Source: Blastocatellia bacterium
Lineage (GTDB): Bacteria; Acidobacteriota; Blastocatellia; UBA7656
DNA length: 64,000 nt
Direction: 5' to 3'
Assembly: GCA_035275065.1 (NCBI GenBank)
Contig: DATENM010000097.1
Span: 62,001 to 126,000, forward strand
The notes under the pieces were generated by a model. The model was given only the letters and a program-made list of their open reading frames with translations. It was not told where the DNA came from and ran no database searches. A program made the translations under genes and the position numbers. This document shows positions 1 to 8,929 of the stretch, piece after piece (position 1 is the stretch's first letter; every line of letters begins with the position of its first letter).

Positions 1-2
1 AC

Positions 3-860
3 TACCTGAAAGAGAAGCCGAAGGCCGACGTGACGCTTGAGCTGTTCGACCCGGCGGGCCATTCCGTCAAGAAGTACACGGCGCGCGTCGCCAAGCCCGA
101 AGCCGGGCCGCCCAGCCCGACGCCGCCGACCATGGAGCAGCAGGAAGAAGGGCCGCCGCGCGGCGGTGCTGTGCGACTGCCCGCCGACGCCGGCTTGAAC
201 CGCTTCATCTGGGATTTGCGTTACGACGACGCGAAGCGCTTCCCCGGGTTGATCATGTGGTCAGGCGACACACGCGGGCCGCGCGCCGTGCCGGGGACGT
301 ATCAAGTCAAGCTCACCGCCGGCGGCAAAACTTATACGCAGAGCTTCGAGGTGATGAAAGACCCGCGACTCGAAACGACCGTGGCCGATTTTCAGAAGCA
401 GTTCGAGCTGCTGACGAAGATTCGCGACAAGTTCAACGAGACGACCGACGCCATCACGCGTATCCGCGAGGCGCGCAAGCAGATCGAAGAGATCACGGCG
501 CGCGTCAAAGATCAGCCGAACAGCAAGCCCGTCCTCGACGCCGGGCGCGCGCTGCGCGAGAAGATGACGGTGGTCGAAGAGGCGCTTTATCAAACGAAGA
601 ACCAGAGCAGCCAGGACCCGCTGAATTATCCGATCCGTTTGAACAACCGGCTGGCGGCGCTGGGCGGCGTCGTGGCGGCTTCGGATGCCGCGCCATCGGC
701 GCAGGCGTATGTGATTTACGACGAGCTGGCCGCGGCCATCAATGCGCAACTGGCGACGCTCGATCAGATCATGAAGACCGATCTGCCGGCGTTTAACAAG
801 CTGGTGCGCGACCAGGACATCCCCGCCGTCCTAGTCAAGCAGAAAGCCGACGGCAATTAA
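3..860 (+). CDS. C-terminal part of a secreted BNR/VPS10-like repeat protein (5' truncated)
   Basis: The reading frame is open from the first bases of the window, so the gene starts outside it. What is visible is the non-propeller tail typical of large acidobacterial sortilin/BNR 'glycosyl hydrolase-like' proteins: a beta domain opening with YLKEKPKADVTLEL, a proline-rich loop, the hallmark GLNRFIWDLRY, a TRGP...PGTYQVKL segment, then a helical tail beginning at DPRLETT. No catalytic residue lies in this part. The family is usually exported and its substrate is unknown. A strong hairpin follows the TAA. The family call rests on recognised motifs; the function is not established. Confidence 0.8.
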   Translation, partial: YLKEKPKADVTLELFDPAGHSVKKYTARVAKPEAGPPSPTPPTMEQQEEGPPRGGAVRLPADAGLNRFIWDLRYDDAKRFPGLIMWSGDTRGPRAVPGTYQVKLTAGGKTYTQSFEVMKDPRLETTVADFQKQFELLTKIRDKFNETTDAITRIREARKQIEEITARVKDQPNSKPVLDAGRALREKMTVVEEALYQTKNQSSQDPLNYPIRLNNRLAALGGVVAASDAAPSAQAYVIYDELAAAINAQLATLDQIMKTDLPAFNKLVRDQDIPAVLVKQKADGN

Positions 861-872
861 CGACGGATAAAG

Positions 873-900
873 AAGGGCGGCTTCATCGCGGGCCGCCCTT
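873..900 (+). terminator. Hairpin terminator after the BNR-like gene
   Basis: A perfect 9-bp stem, AAGGGCGGC (873-881) with GCCGCCCTT (892-900), and a 10-nt loop, 12 bases after the stop codon. There is no long T-run after it, so it may be a weak intrinsic terminator or only an mRNA-stabilising hairpin. Confidence 0.55.
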
Positions 901-982
901 CGCTACTGCGCTCTCCGCTCATCTCTTCGCATTGATACAGAACGAGCAAGCAGGTTAGTATTTTTGTACCTCAGAATTGTTT

Positions 983-2668
983 ATGAGCAAGCCAATCATC
1001 TATGACGCCATCATTGTCGGCAGCGGCGCGGCAGGCGGCATCGCCGCTCACGTGCTGGTGAACAAAGGGCTGAACGTGCTGCTGCTGGAGATCGGCCCGA
1101 AGTGGGACCCGACGACGAGTTACATCACGTCGCACAAGTGGCCTTATGAGATGCCGTTTCGCGGGCGCGGCAAGCCCGGCCAGTACGACGGCCTGTGGAA
1201 GATCGATGCCTACACCGAACACCTCTACGTCAACCCGCGCGTTGATCGCTATGCGCTGGCTCCGGGCACGGACTTTCACTGGACGCGAATCCATGCGGTC
1301 GGCGGGCGCACCAACACCTGGGGCCGCGTCAGCCTGCGCTTCAGCGAATGGGATTTCAAGCCCAGGTCCATGCAGGACGGTTACGGCGACGATTGGCCCA
1401 TCGCTTACCAGGACCTCGCGCCCTATTATGACCGCGCCGAAACCTTGATGGGCGTCTACGGCACACGCGAAGGACTGGCCGTGCTGCCCGACGGCAACTA
1501 CTTGCCGCCGCCGGCCATGCGCTGCGGCGAAGCGATGTTCAAGCGCGGCGGCGCGAAGATCGGCATTCCGGTGATCCCGATGCGCGCCGCCGTCTTGACG
1601 CGCAACCATGAAGGCCGCGCTGCCTGTCATTACTGCGGCGAGTGCGGGCGCGGCTGCGACACCTCATCGCGGTTCTGCACGCTCGACGCCATCATCCCGA
1701 AGCTGCTCGGCAAACCGAACTTCACCCTGCGCACAGGCGCTGCCGCTTATCGCGTGCTGCTCGACGCCAAAACCAATCGGGCGCGCGGCATCGCTTTTAT
1801 TGATACAAAGAGCAAGCAGGATTACGAAGTCTACGCGAAGACGATTGTGCTGGGCGCCGGCGCGATGGAGACGACGCGCATCCTGCTGAACTCGAAGACC
1901 GGCGAATACCCGAATGGCCTGGCCAACTCGTCGGGCGTGCTCGGCCATTACCTGATGGACAGCATCAAGTCGGGATTCCTGAGCGGTGTGCTGCCGCAGT
2001 TGAAAGGCGCGCGAGTCACGAATGACGATGGCGCCGGCGGCGGTCATATCTACGTGCCGCGCTTTACGAACATCAAAGGCGGGCGCAAGGCAGCGATGCT
2101 GCGCGGCTGGCAGTTTCAACCCTCAAGCGGCGCACCGATGTTTCCGTGGGTTTCGCGCGGGATTGCAGGCTTCGGCTCGGAGTTCAAGCGCGACGTGCGC
2201 CAGCACTATCCGACGACCATCGGCGTCGCGGGATTCGGTGAAAGCCTGCCGCGCTTTGAGAACTACTGCGAGATTGATCCGAACGGGCTGAAAGACCGTT
2301 ATGGCATTCCGCAACTGCGCTTCAATGCCCGCTGGGGCGACAATGATTTAAAGATGGCCGACGCCATGTACGACACCGCCGAAGAGTTGCTGCGCGCCGC
2401 CGGTGCCGAAGTCTTCCCCTATCGCCGCAACCCGCCGCCGCCGCCCGGCGATGCGACGCACGAAGTCGGCACCTGTCGCATGGGCGACGACCCGAAGCAC
2501 GCCGTGCTAAACCGCTTCAATCAAGCGCACGACGTCAAGAATCTTTTCGTCACTGACGGCAGCTCGTTCGTTTCGGTTTCCGAGAAGAACGTCACGCTAA
2601 CGATCATTGCGCTCTGCTGGCGCGCTTGCGACTATCTCGCCGAAGAGCTGCGCAAGGGCAATCTCTAA
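983..2668 (+). CDS. GMC family FAD-dependent oxidoreductase
   Basis: A 561-residue glucose-methanol-choline family flavoenzyme that oxidises an alcohol or sugar and passes electrons to an unknown acceptor. The N-terminal Rossmann motif VGSGAAGG binds FAD. The C-terminal GMC domain carries HEVGTCRMG and a terminal NVTLTI containing the usual active-site Asn region. Between them lies a cysteine cluster, C215-x2-C218-x2-C221-x3-C225, unusual for classical GMC enzymes. I chose the ATG at 983 over the TTG at 977. No clear Shine-Dalgarno is visible. There is no Tat or Sec signal, so it looks cytoplasmic unless exported with a partner. The substrate is unknown. Confidence 0.88.
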   Translation: MSKPIIYDAIIVGSGAAGGIAAHVLVNKGLNVLLLEIGPKWDPTTSYITSHKWPYEMPFRGRGKPGQYDGLWKIDAYTEHLYVNPRVDRYALAPGTDFHWTRIHAVGGRTNTWGRVSLRFSEWDFKPRSMQDGYGDDWPIAYQDLAPYYDRAETLMGVYGTREGLAVLPDGNYLPPPAMRCGEAMFKRGGAKIGIPVIPMRAAVLTRNHEGRAACHYCGECGRGCDTSSRFCTLDAIIPKLLGKPNFTLRTGAAAYRVLLDAKTNRARGIAFIDTKSKQDYEVYAKTIVLGAGAMETTRILLNSKTGEYPNGLANSSGVLGHYLMDSIKSGFLSGVLPQLKGARVTNDDGAGGGHIYVPRFTNIKGGRKAAMLRGWQFQPSSGAPMFPWVSRGIAGFGSEFKRDVRQHYPTTIGVAGFGESLPRFENYCEIDPNGLKDRYGIPQLRFNARWGDNDLKMADAMYDTAEELLRAAGAEVFPYRRNPPPPPGDATHEVGTCRMGDDPKHAVLNRFNQAHDVKNLFVTDGSSFVSVSEKNVTLTIIALCWRACDYLAEELRKGNL

Positions 2669-2786
2669 GCGGAGAAAGAGGAAACGATTGAACATCACCT
2701 GAACCTGTAGTAAATTGCCCTCATCGCCAGTCCCCGCGAAAGTAGCTCCTGCTTGATGCTCTTGAAACCCCTGCGGAGTCGCAGCT

Positions 2787-3980
2787 ATCTCGAATCAGAT
2801 TTTAGACACCATCCGTTCGGGCACCGCGCCGCCGACCATCAAGCTGGCGGCAGCGCGCGGTCTGCTGCCATTCAGCAACGAAGAGTTGCTGGAGTCGCTG
2901 GTCACCCTGTCCGGTGACACGGACCCTGGCGTGCGCGACACCGCGGCAGCCTCGATAGACACGCTCAAGCCCGAATCCTTCGCGGCGCTGGCCGCCGCGC
3001 CCGATGCGCCGCCCGAGGTGCTCGGCTTCCTCTGTCTGTGGCCGCGCGCGCCGCGTGAAGTCATTGAAGCCGCCATCTTCAACCGCGCGACGCCCGATTC
3101 AGCGCTGGTCATCCTGGCCGGACAGACCAAAGACGCTTCGATCATCGAAGCCATTTCGCTCAAGCAGCAGAGCCTGATTCGGGCGCCCGGCATCATCGAA
3201 GCGATTCTATCCAACCCGGCGCGCAGCTTTGAGGCCGAGCGCCGCGCCAGCGAAGTGCGCCAGGAGTTCTTCGAGAAACAGTTCGGCGCGCAACTGGTCG
3301 CCGACGAGCAACGCGTCCGCGCCGAAGCCGAAGCCGCCACCCGTGTTGAAGAAGAGAAGCGGCGGCAGATGGTCTCTATCGAAGACGTAGACGACCTGAT
3401 CCGCCTCGGCCTTATCGAAGAAGGCATTGACGATTCACTGATCACCGAATACGAGAGCGAGTTCGGGCCATTCGACGAGCGCCCGCCCGAGGCGCACGAA
3501 ACGTTCGATATCAGCCCCATCGTCGAAGAGATTCACGCCGCGGAGATGACGCAGATTACCACCGACCGCATGCCGGTCTTTCAGCAGATCGCTTTGATGA
3601 GCATCAAAGACCGCGTGATGCTGGCCATCAAGGGGACGCGCGAGGCGCGCTTGATCCTGGTGCGCGACCCGAACCGCATGGTCGCTTCGGCGGTGATGCG
3701 CAACCCGCGCCTTACCGACAATGAGATCGAATATATCGCTTCGATCAAGTCGATTCATGAAGACGTGCTGCGGCAAATCGGCTCGAACCGCGCCTGGGTG
3801 AAGGGCTACGCCGTGATTCATAATCTGGTGCGCAACCCGCGCACGCCCATCGCCATCAGTCTCGGCTTCCTCAACCGCATACAGACCCGCGACCTGCGCG
3901 CCCTGTCGCTGAACAAGAACATCCCCGACGTCATCCGCCAGACATCAAACCGCTGCTACATCAAGCGCACCGGCCATTAA
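2787..3980 (+). CDS. Helical-repeat (HEAT/ARM-like) protein of unknown function, probable ATC start
   Basis: A 397-residue protein, mostly alpha-helical, with repeated helix pairs rich in Leu/Ala and Asn-Pro (for example RNPRLTDNEIEYIASIK near the C-terminus). It suggests a HEAT/ARM or leucine-rich-variant scaffold. A charged coiled-coil-like stretch lies in the middle. No catalytic motif is seen. The first ordinary start codon in frame is TTG 2886, but the frame is open upstream and encodes SNQILDTIRSG..., which looks like the natural N-terminus. The codon just before it is ATC (2787), placed 8 nt after GGAG (2775-2778). I therefore place the start there; a base error in ATG is the alternative. 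Cytoplasmic, function unknown. Confidence 0.65.
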   Translation: MSNQILDTIRSGTAPPTIKLAAARGLLPFSNEELLESLVTLSGDTDPGVRDTAAASIDTLKPESFAALAAAPDAPPEVLGFLCLWPRAPREVIEAAIFNRATPDSALVILAGQTKDASIIEAISLKQQSLIRAPGIIEAILSNPARSFEAERRASEVRQEFFEKQFGAQLVADEQRVRAEAEAATRVEEEKRRQMVSIEDVDDLIRLGLIEEGIDDSLITEYESEFGPFDERPPEAHETFDISPIVEEIHAAEMTQITTDRMPVFQQIALMSIKDRVMLAIKGTREARLILVRDPNRMVASAVMRNPRLTDNEIEYIASIKSIHEDVLRQIGSNRAWVKGYAVIHNLVRNPRTPIAISLGFLNRIQTRDLRALSLNKNIPDVIRQTSNRCYIKRTGH

Positions 3981-4111
3981 GCGCGTTGACATGCCATCAC
4001 CGCGCCTCTAAGATCAAATCAGCTTTCGGTGAGCGTAGTGGCTGCGCGCCGGCTTATGGGCCGGTCAAAAACAGCGGTGCGGCAGCAGTTTGAAAATCAG
4101 GAGACAGGCAA

Positions 4112-4378
4112 ATGATAGGCGAGATTATCGGCTGGTTGATCGTCGGGTTGATTATCGGCGCGCTGGCGCGCTTGCTGATGCCGGGCCGCGACCCGATGGG
4201 CTGTTTGATGACGGCGGTTCTCGGCGTCGCCGGCAGCGTCGTCGGCGGCTTCATCGGAAGCCTGATCTGGGGACCGCAACGCGGCACGGGGTACTTCACG
4301 CCGAGCCGTAGCTGGATACTATCCCTCATCGGTGCGATGCTGCTGCTGTGGATCTTTCGCGCCACCAGACGGTCCTGA
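4112..4378 (+). CDS. GlsB/YeaQ/YmgE family small membrane protein
   Basis: An 88-residue, very hydrophobic protein of the transglycosylase-associated (YeaQ/YmgE) stress-response family. It starts MIGEIIGWLIVGLIIGALAR and contains the family's Gly-rich second helix (GVAGSVVGGFIG) and a third helix at the C-terminus, giving about three membrane segments in the inner membrane. AGGAG (4099-4103) precedes the ATG at good distance. The family is induced by envelope stress in other bacteria; the molecular role is unknown. It stands alone, with a 387-bp gap before the next gene. Confidence 0.88.
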   Translation: MIGEIIGWLIVGLIIGALARLLMPGRDPMGCLMTAVLGVAGSVVGGFIGSLIWGPQRGTGYFTPSRSWILSLIGAMLLLWIFRATRRS

Positions 4379-4765
4379 GCCGGTTGAGGCCGGATGTTAA
4401 GCGAACCTTCCGCCGACAACTGAGGCGCAAGTGTAGCGATCTGACTACCTGTGCGCCTTATTTTCATCCACCCAGACTCCCTCTTCTTCCTTAGCAGAAA
4501 CTTCCAACTGAAATATGAGGGTTCAGAATTGCGCAGCTCAATGCATTTTTATCTCATTTCTCATCTGGCGGCTATAAACAGACTATCTGCAAATTGAAAA
4601 TCTTGCGCCTCGCACCGGCTGCCTGGTGCTTTCTATCGCTGGCATAGACGTTGCTACAGTTGTGGCGTAGCAATCTTCAAGCGGGGGAACGTTCGTAAGA
4701 TAGGGAAATGCGGCGAGCAGTTTGGCCGCTTTGAAATGGCGACAGGCGAAAGCGAGGAGAGAATT
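4379..4765. other. 387-bp gap without a gene; holds a candidate sigma-54 promoter
   Basis: No open frame here looks like a gene on either strand. The middle (about 4480-4600) is more AT-rich than its surroundings. The one recognisable site is the GG-N10-GC motif at 4639-4655, listed separately. No terminator hairpin with a T-tract was seen after the 4378 stop. Confidence 0.5.
4639..4655 (+). promoter_or_regulatory. Candidate sigma-54 (RpoN) promoter
   Basis: CTGGCATAGACGTTGCT has the -24 element TGGCA and the -12 element TTGCT with the GG and GC dinucleotides 10 bp apart, as RpoN requires. It differs from the consensus only at the two bases after TGGCA. It would start a transcript near 4666, about 100 nt before the small Zn-ribbon gene. 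Found by eye only. Confidence 0.45.
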
Positions 4766-5131
4766 ATGATGATTATTATTGCGGCGACCGTATTTGCTCT
4801 GAGTTTAACCGCCCTGTTTCTGCTCAAGGGGCGCAAAGAAGACCCGACGCAACTGCGCGCGCCGCGTCCACAGATTCCGACCCTGGGTGTGCAGATCATC
4901 TGCGGTGATTGCTCAGGCTATAATCTAATAGCCCGTAAGACGTTTCTCGATCAACACGGTAATTGCCACCAATGCGGCGGTCACAGCTACATTCTGGCCT
5001 CGACGATGGCGCTACAGGCAATGGCACTGCGCGCCCAGCGGATCGCCGAACAGACCAGCGCTTCGGCGGGCCGGGTGATTCCATTCGACGCCGCGGCACG
5101 CGCGGCGCGGACAGAAAAGATTGCCGTTTAA
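4766..5131 (+). CDS. Small membrane-anchored zinc-ribbon protein, unknown function
   Basis: A 121-residue protein. It has one N-terminal membrane helix (MMIIIAATVFALSLTALFLL), then a short linker and a four-cysteine zinc-ribbon-like unit: CGDC near residue 50 and CHQC about 25 residues later. The tail is Ala-rich. The start is the ATG at 4766 (a second ATG follows directly), set by GAGGAGA at 4754-4760; an ATG at 4736 has no such site. A perfect hairpin terminator follows the stop. The ribbon would face the cytoplasm if the helix is N-out. No family recognised. Confidence 0.72.
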   Translation: MMIIIAATVFALSLTALFLLKGRKEDPTQLRAPRPQIPTLGVQIICGDCSGYNLIARKTFLDQHGNCHQCGGHSYILASTMALQAMALRAQRIAEQTSASAGRVIPFDAAARAARTEKIAV

Positions 5132-5160
5132 GGCGGCACTTCCACAGGTTAATTTCAGCG

Positions 5161-5195
5161 CGAAGGCCGGAGCATGCTCCGGCCTTCGGTTTTTT
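5161..5195 (+). terminator. Rho-independent terminator
   Basis: A perfect self-complementary stem (5161-5188, arms CGAAGGCCGGAGC and its complement, almost no loop) followed by a T-run at 5190-5195. It lies 30 bases after the Zn-ribbon gene. The stem is a true palindrome, so it could also slow transcription from the opposite strand, where the next gene ends. Confidence 0.9.
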
Positions 5196-5252
5196 GATGG
5201 GCACTCCGTAGCCGCTGAGTAATAAGTGTTGAGCAATCCGTAGCCATGCTTT

Positions 5253-5834
5253 TTAAGGTTCGATCAGCCGCCGATAATCTTCGGGATAATCAAAATCAGT
5301 CAGCACCGAATCGGTCATTACTTCAATATGCACGAGGCTATCGGCGTGCGCATGAATGACCTGCCGCAAGCCTTGCGCGGGGTCGAACCCCAGCAGTTCG
5401 TCGCGCAGCCGCAGATCGATCAGGACCGGGTGACCGTTGCGCCCGCCGTAAGTCGGGATGACGACGAGCCCCCGGCGCCGCTCATATTCATCGATGACGC
5501 GATTGATGATCGAAGTCTCAATCTGCGGCTGATCAACCAGCGCGACCAGAACAGCCGAGGCGGCGGGCGACACGGCAGCGATACCGCACTTAACCGACGA
5601 GCTCATCCCTTCACGATAATCCGGGTTATGCGCGAAGCGCACGGCTCGCCCGTCGAGCGCGCGGCGCACGTCCGTTTCGCGGTGGCCGGTGACGACGACG
5701 ACTTCATCAATCCGAGCCGCCAACAGTCGGTCGGCGCAGCATTCGACGAACGTCTGGCCGGCGAATCTGAGCAGTTGTTTGAACTCGCCCATGCGCCGCG
5801 ACTCGCCCGCCGCAAGAAGAATGGCTGAGATCAT
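5253..5834 (-). CDS. MobA/MocA-like NTP transferase (nucleotidyltransferase family)
   Basis: A 193-residue GT-A fold nucleotidyltransferase resembling molybdenum-cofactor cytidylyl/guanylyl transferases (MocA, MobA). The N-terminus carries the nucleotide-binding signature ILLAAGESRRMG followed by KQLL. The middle has VVVTGHRE and the acidic LVALVDQPQIE, which would hold the metal, then GRNGHPVLI. These enzymes load CMP or GMP on molybdopterin. No other Mo-cofactor gene is nearby, so the nucleotide and acceptor are uncertain. I chose the ATG at 5834 (weak GAAAG upstream); a GTG at 5852 would add six residues. Confidence 0.8.
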   Translation of the reverse strand: MISAILLAAGESRRMGEFKQLLRFAGQTFVECCADRLLAARIDEVVVVTGHRETDVRRALDGRAVRFAHNPDYREGMSSSVKCGIAAVSPAASAVLVALVDQPQIETSIINRVIDEYERRRGLVVIPTYGGRNGHPVLIDLRLRDELLGFDPAQGLRQVIHAHADSLVHIEVMTDSVLTDFDYPEDYRRLIEP

Positions 5835-5944
5835 AAATTGACTTTCGCGCACATACTCTCGCCTCGGCGATTATAGCGGCGCACCGCCATGCGCCGCCAA
5901 CACCGCCGCGCTTGCTTTGGCCTTTCTCGTCCGCGCAGTTCTGC

Positions 5945-5950
5945 TATAAT
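5945..5950 (+). promoter_or_regulatory. Candidate -10 box of the M36 peptidase gene
   Basis: A consensus TATAAT in a short AT-richer stretch, 63 bp before the GTG start at 6014. No good -35 element is visible at 16-18 bp, so the promoter call is tentative. Confidence 0.4.
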
Positions 5951-6013
5951 TGGTTTCGCGATTTCGCTTCTTGTTCAACCTCTCCAACGAACCTGATTGA
6001 GAAGGAGTTTGTC

Positions 6014-8929
6014 GTGCGTCTCAACTCGTTGCCCCCGGCGAGAGTCGCCTGGTTGTTTTTTGCTCTCTTCCTGATTGTTGTGCAATGGCCGGCGTCGGCA
6101 AAGCTTGCCGCGCGCCCGGCGGCGAGCCCAACTCAGGCCGATTACGAAGCCCTGCCGGATTTCGACCTCCGCGCCCTGCGCCCGCGCCACCTCGTTGACA
6201 TCGAACAGAAGAAACGATTGCTGGCAACCAGCCGCGCCGCAAGCCAGCAAGCGACGCTGCGCTGGAATGACTGGCTGGACGCGCCGCATCATCTGTTTTC
6301 GCTCGGCGCGCCATTGACCGCTGCGTCCAGGGATGACGCGGCGGCGGCGGCGCGGCGCTTCGTTGAAGCCAACCGCGCGCTCTACGGCATTGAGCGCAGC
6401 GAGTTGGACGAAGCGCGGGTTGCTGCGCTGGAAGACGTCCCGGGCTTCACGCGGCTGGCGCTCGAACAGCGCGTCGGTGGCCTGCGAGTCTTCGATTCCG
6501 AGATGCTCTTTGTTCTTGACGGCGAGCGCCGCGTCCTCGCCGCTTCGGGGAGCTTTGTGCCAGGGCTCGCGCGCCGCGCAGTTGCTGCCAACCCGCAGCT
6601 TTCCGCCGAAGACGCCCTGCGCCGCGCCGCTCTAGTCTGCGGCGCGCGGTTGACGGCCCCGGTTAGTTCCACGACAGAACGACTCGCCGCCCGCGAGCGC
6701 GTCGTCTTCGCTTCCGACGAAGTCGACAGCCGCTCGGAAGCCAGCCTCGTCTATTATCCGATCAGCCGCGACGACGTGCGACTGGCGTATCAAGTGTTGC
6801 TTTATGGCGTGCCTTCAAGGCTCGACGCTTACCTGATTTTGATTGACGCCCACAGCGGCGAAGCCTTGCGCCGTGACGCGCTCACCATGAGCTTCGCCGC
6901 GCCGATGGCGCGCGTCTTCACACATGAGAATCCGCTCACAGCGGAGCGCGAACCGATGCCGCTGGGTGGCGACCCTACCGCCTCGCCGCAGGGCTGGGTC
7001 GGCAGCGACCGCACCGAAGGCAACAACACTCGCGTTTATTTCAACCCCGACATGAGCGGCGGCAGCCTTGTGCGTGCGGCGGCGGATGGGACGTTCGATT
7101 TTCCGCTCGACCTGGAACGCTCGCCGCTCGACTCAAGCGACGCGTCGGCGGCCAATCTCTTTTACTGGGTCAACGTCGCGCACGACCGCTTCTACGCGCT
7201 CGGCTTCAACGAAGCGGCGCGCAACTTTCAGAGCGATAACTTCGGCAAAGGCGGCGCCGCCGGCGACCCTGTGCGCGCAGACACCTTGCGCGGCGCGCGG
7301 GTGGACCCGGCGAGCGGCCAGACGGTTCGTAATAACGCTTACTTTAATCCGACGCTCGACGGCTCGCCGCCGCTGCTCGCCATGTTGATGTGGACAAACA
7401 CAACAGACGGAGCGACCCGCGAACTCGATTCGTCTTATGATGCCGGTGTCATCATCCACGAATATACACATGGCGTTTCGACGCGGCTGGCGGGCACGGA
7501 CAACGCGCTCGGGTTGCGCTCCAATCAGGGCAATGGCATGGGCGAAGGCTGGTCGGATTTCTTCGCCATGTCGTTTTTGACGCCGAGCGACCGGGCGCTC
7601 GACGCCCCTGCGCCGACCGGGGTTTATGTTACACAGCGCGCGCGCGGCGTCCGCGCTTATCCGTACTCGACGCGAATGGATGTAGACCCGCTGACCTTCG
7701 GCGACATTCGCTTCAACCCCGAAGTCCATGCGCAGGGCACCGTCTGGTGCTCGATGCTCTGGGACTTGCGGCAATCGTTTATCCAGCGCTATGGCTTTGA
7801 CGCCGGGCGCGTGGCGGCAGAGCGCCTGGTCATCAACGGCTTGAAGGTGACGCCGCTCACGCCGTCTTTCATTGACGCTCGCGACGCCATTCTGCTGGCC
7901 GACCGGACGACCAATCAGGGCGCCAATCAAGACTTGATCTGGCGCGCTTTCGCCGGCCGCGGCCTTGGCCGGTCGGCGACAACGCAACTGGCGACGAGCG
8001 GCACCGGCTACCGCATGCCGGCGGTCGAAGCCTATGACGTGCCGGCTGAAGCGACTGCCGGATCGCTGGTGATGAACGACCGCCCCGACGCGCCTCTCGT
8101 CATCGGTGAAAACGTCAGCCTCATTCTCAGCGACCGCGACCTGATGAACGCCGTCTCGGCTGAAGTGCATGTCACGAATCAGCGCCTCGGCAGCGACCTT
8201 GCCGTGACGCTGCGCGCCGACGGAGCGGGCCACTTCGCTGTCAGCTTGCCGGTGGTGTCGCCTGCGACGGGCAGCAAGCCTGCTGCAAGCATCATCGCAG
8301 AAGCCGGCGACGAAATCGTCTTCAGCTATGCCAACGCCCGCAACAATGCCGGGGTCCCTGAAGCGGTTGAGGTGCGCGCCACAGCGGGCCGGCGGGTGGC
8401 CGTCTATGCGGTGAATTTTGAGCAGGAGGCGCCCGACTGGACGCTGTTCGGCAACTGGCATCTGACGACGCGGCGCGCGGCGAGCCCACCGCAATCGCTC
8501 TATTTCGCTAAGCGCAAGGGCGTTGATGAGGGCAAGTCGTATACCCCATCGGGCAGCTCGGGAACCGCCTACACGCCGGCTATCGATCTTCAGGCGCTGG
8601 TCAAGCCGCAGCTTGAATTCGATTATTACTTCAGCGGCACCATGCAGACGCCCGCCGATATGTTGACGCTTGCGGCGCGCAACTATCCGTTCATCGGCAG
8701 CGGCACGACGACCGCCGGCGAGCCGCCGATGACGCTGACGTACGACCTGCGCCCGGACGCCGACCCGACATTTCAAAGCGCCCGCATCGATCTGCATTTT
8801 CTCGGCAAGCGCCAAACTTTTCTGAGCTTCGCCTTCAACGCCTCGACAGCGGAAATCAACCGCAAGCGGCTCGAAGGTTTCTACCTCGACAACCTGCGCG
8901 TGACCGCCGTCTCAACCAGCAGACAGTAG
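6014..8929 (+). CDS. Secreted M36 (fungalysin) zinc metallopeptidase
   Basis: A 971-residue exported endopeptidase. Order of parts: signal peptide (hydrophobic VAWLFFALFLIVVQW), an N-terminal FTP/PepSY-type propeptide to about residue 300, the M36 catalytic domain with H482-E-Y-T-H486 and the third zinc ligand E511 in GMGEGWSDF, then a C-terminal beta-sandwich region with a MAM/jelly-roll-like look (about 800-971). The start is GTG 6014, set by AAGGAG at 6002-6007; frame-open codons further upstream lack an RBS and would bury the signal peptide. It probably degrades external protein after losing the propeptide. The TAG stop touches a long inverted repeat. Confidence 0.92.
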   Translation: MRLNSLPPARVAWLFFALFLIVVQWPASAKLAARPAASPTQADYEALPDFDLRALRPRHLVDIEQKKRLLATSRAASQQATLRWNDWLDAPHHLFSLGAPLTAASRDDAAAAARRFVEANRALYGIERSELDEARVAALEDVPGFTRLALEQRVGGLRVFDSEMLFVLDGERRVLAASGSFVPGLARRAVAANPQLSAEDALRRAALVCGARLTAPVSSTTERLAARERVVFASDEVDSRSEASLVYYPISRDDVRLAYQVLLYGVPSRLDAYLILIDAHSGEALRRDALTMSFAAPMARVFTHENPLTAEREPMPLGGDPTASPQGWVGSDRTEGNNTRVYFNPDMSGGSLVRAAADGTFDFPLDLERSPLDSSDASAANLFYWVNVAHDRFYALGFNEAARNFQSDNFGKGGAAGDPVRADTLRGARVDPASGQTVRNNAYFNPTLDGSPPLLAMLMWTNTTDGATRELDSSYDAGVIIHEYTHGVSTRLAGTDNALGLRSNQGNGMGEGWSDFFAMSFLTPSDRALDAPAPTGVYVTQRARGVRAYPYSTRMDVDPLTFGDIRFNPEVHAQGTVWCSMLWDLRQSFIQRYGFDAGRVAAERLVINGLKVTPLTPSFIDARDAILLADRTTNQGANQDLIWRAFAGRGLGRSATTQLATSGTGYRMPAVEAYDVPAEATAGSLVMNDRPDAPLVIGENVSLILSDRDLMNAVSAEVHVTNQRLGSDLAVTLRADGAGHFAVSLPVVSPATGSKPAASIIAEAGDEIVFSYANARNNAGVPEAVEVRATAGRRVAVYAVNFEQEAPDWTLFGNWHLTTRRAASPPQSLYFAKRKGVDEGKSYTPSGSSGTAYTPAIDLQALVKPQLEFDYYFSGTMQTPADMLTLAARNYPFIGSGTTTAGEPPMTLTYDLRPDADPTFQSARIDLHFLGKRQTFLSFAFNASTAEINRKRLEGFYLDNLRVTAVSTSRQ

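Noticed and set aside
5205..5250. Direct repeat TCCGTAGCC between the terminator and the MobA-like gene
   Set aside because: Two 9-bp copies only, with no inverted partner or gene context; within chance.
7133..8815. 560-codon open frame on the minus strand
   Set aside because: It lies wholly opposite the M36 peptidase gene, has an Arg/Ala/His-rich composition without any domain, and is explained by the GC bias of third codon positions in the real gene.
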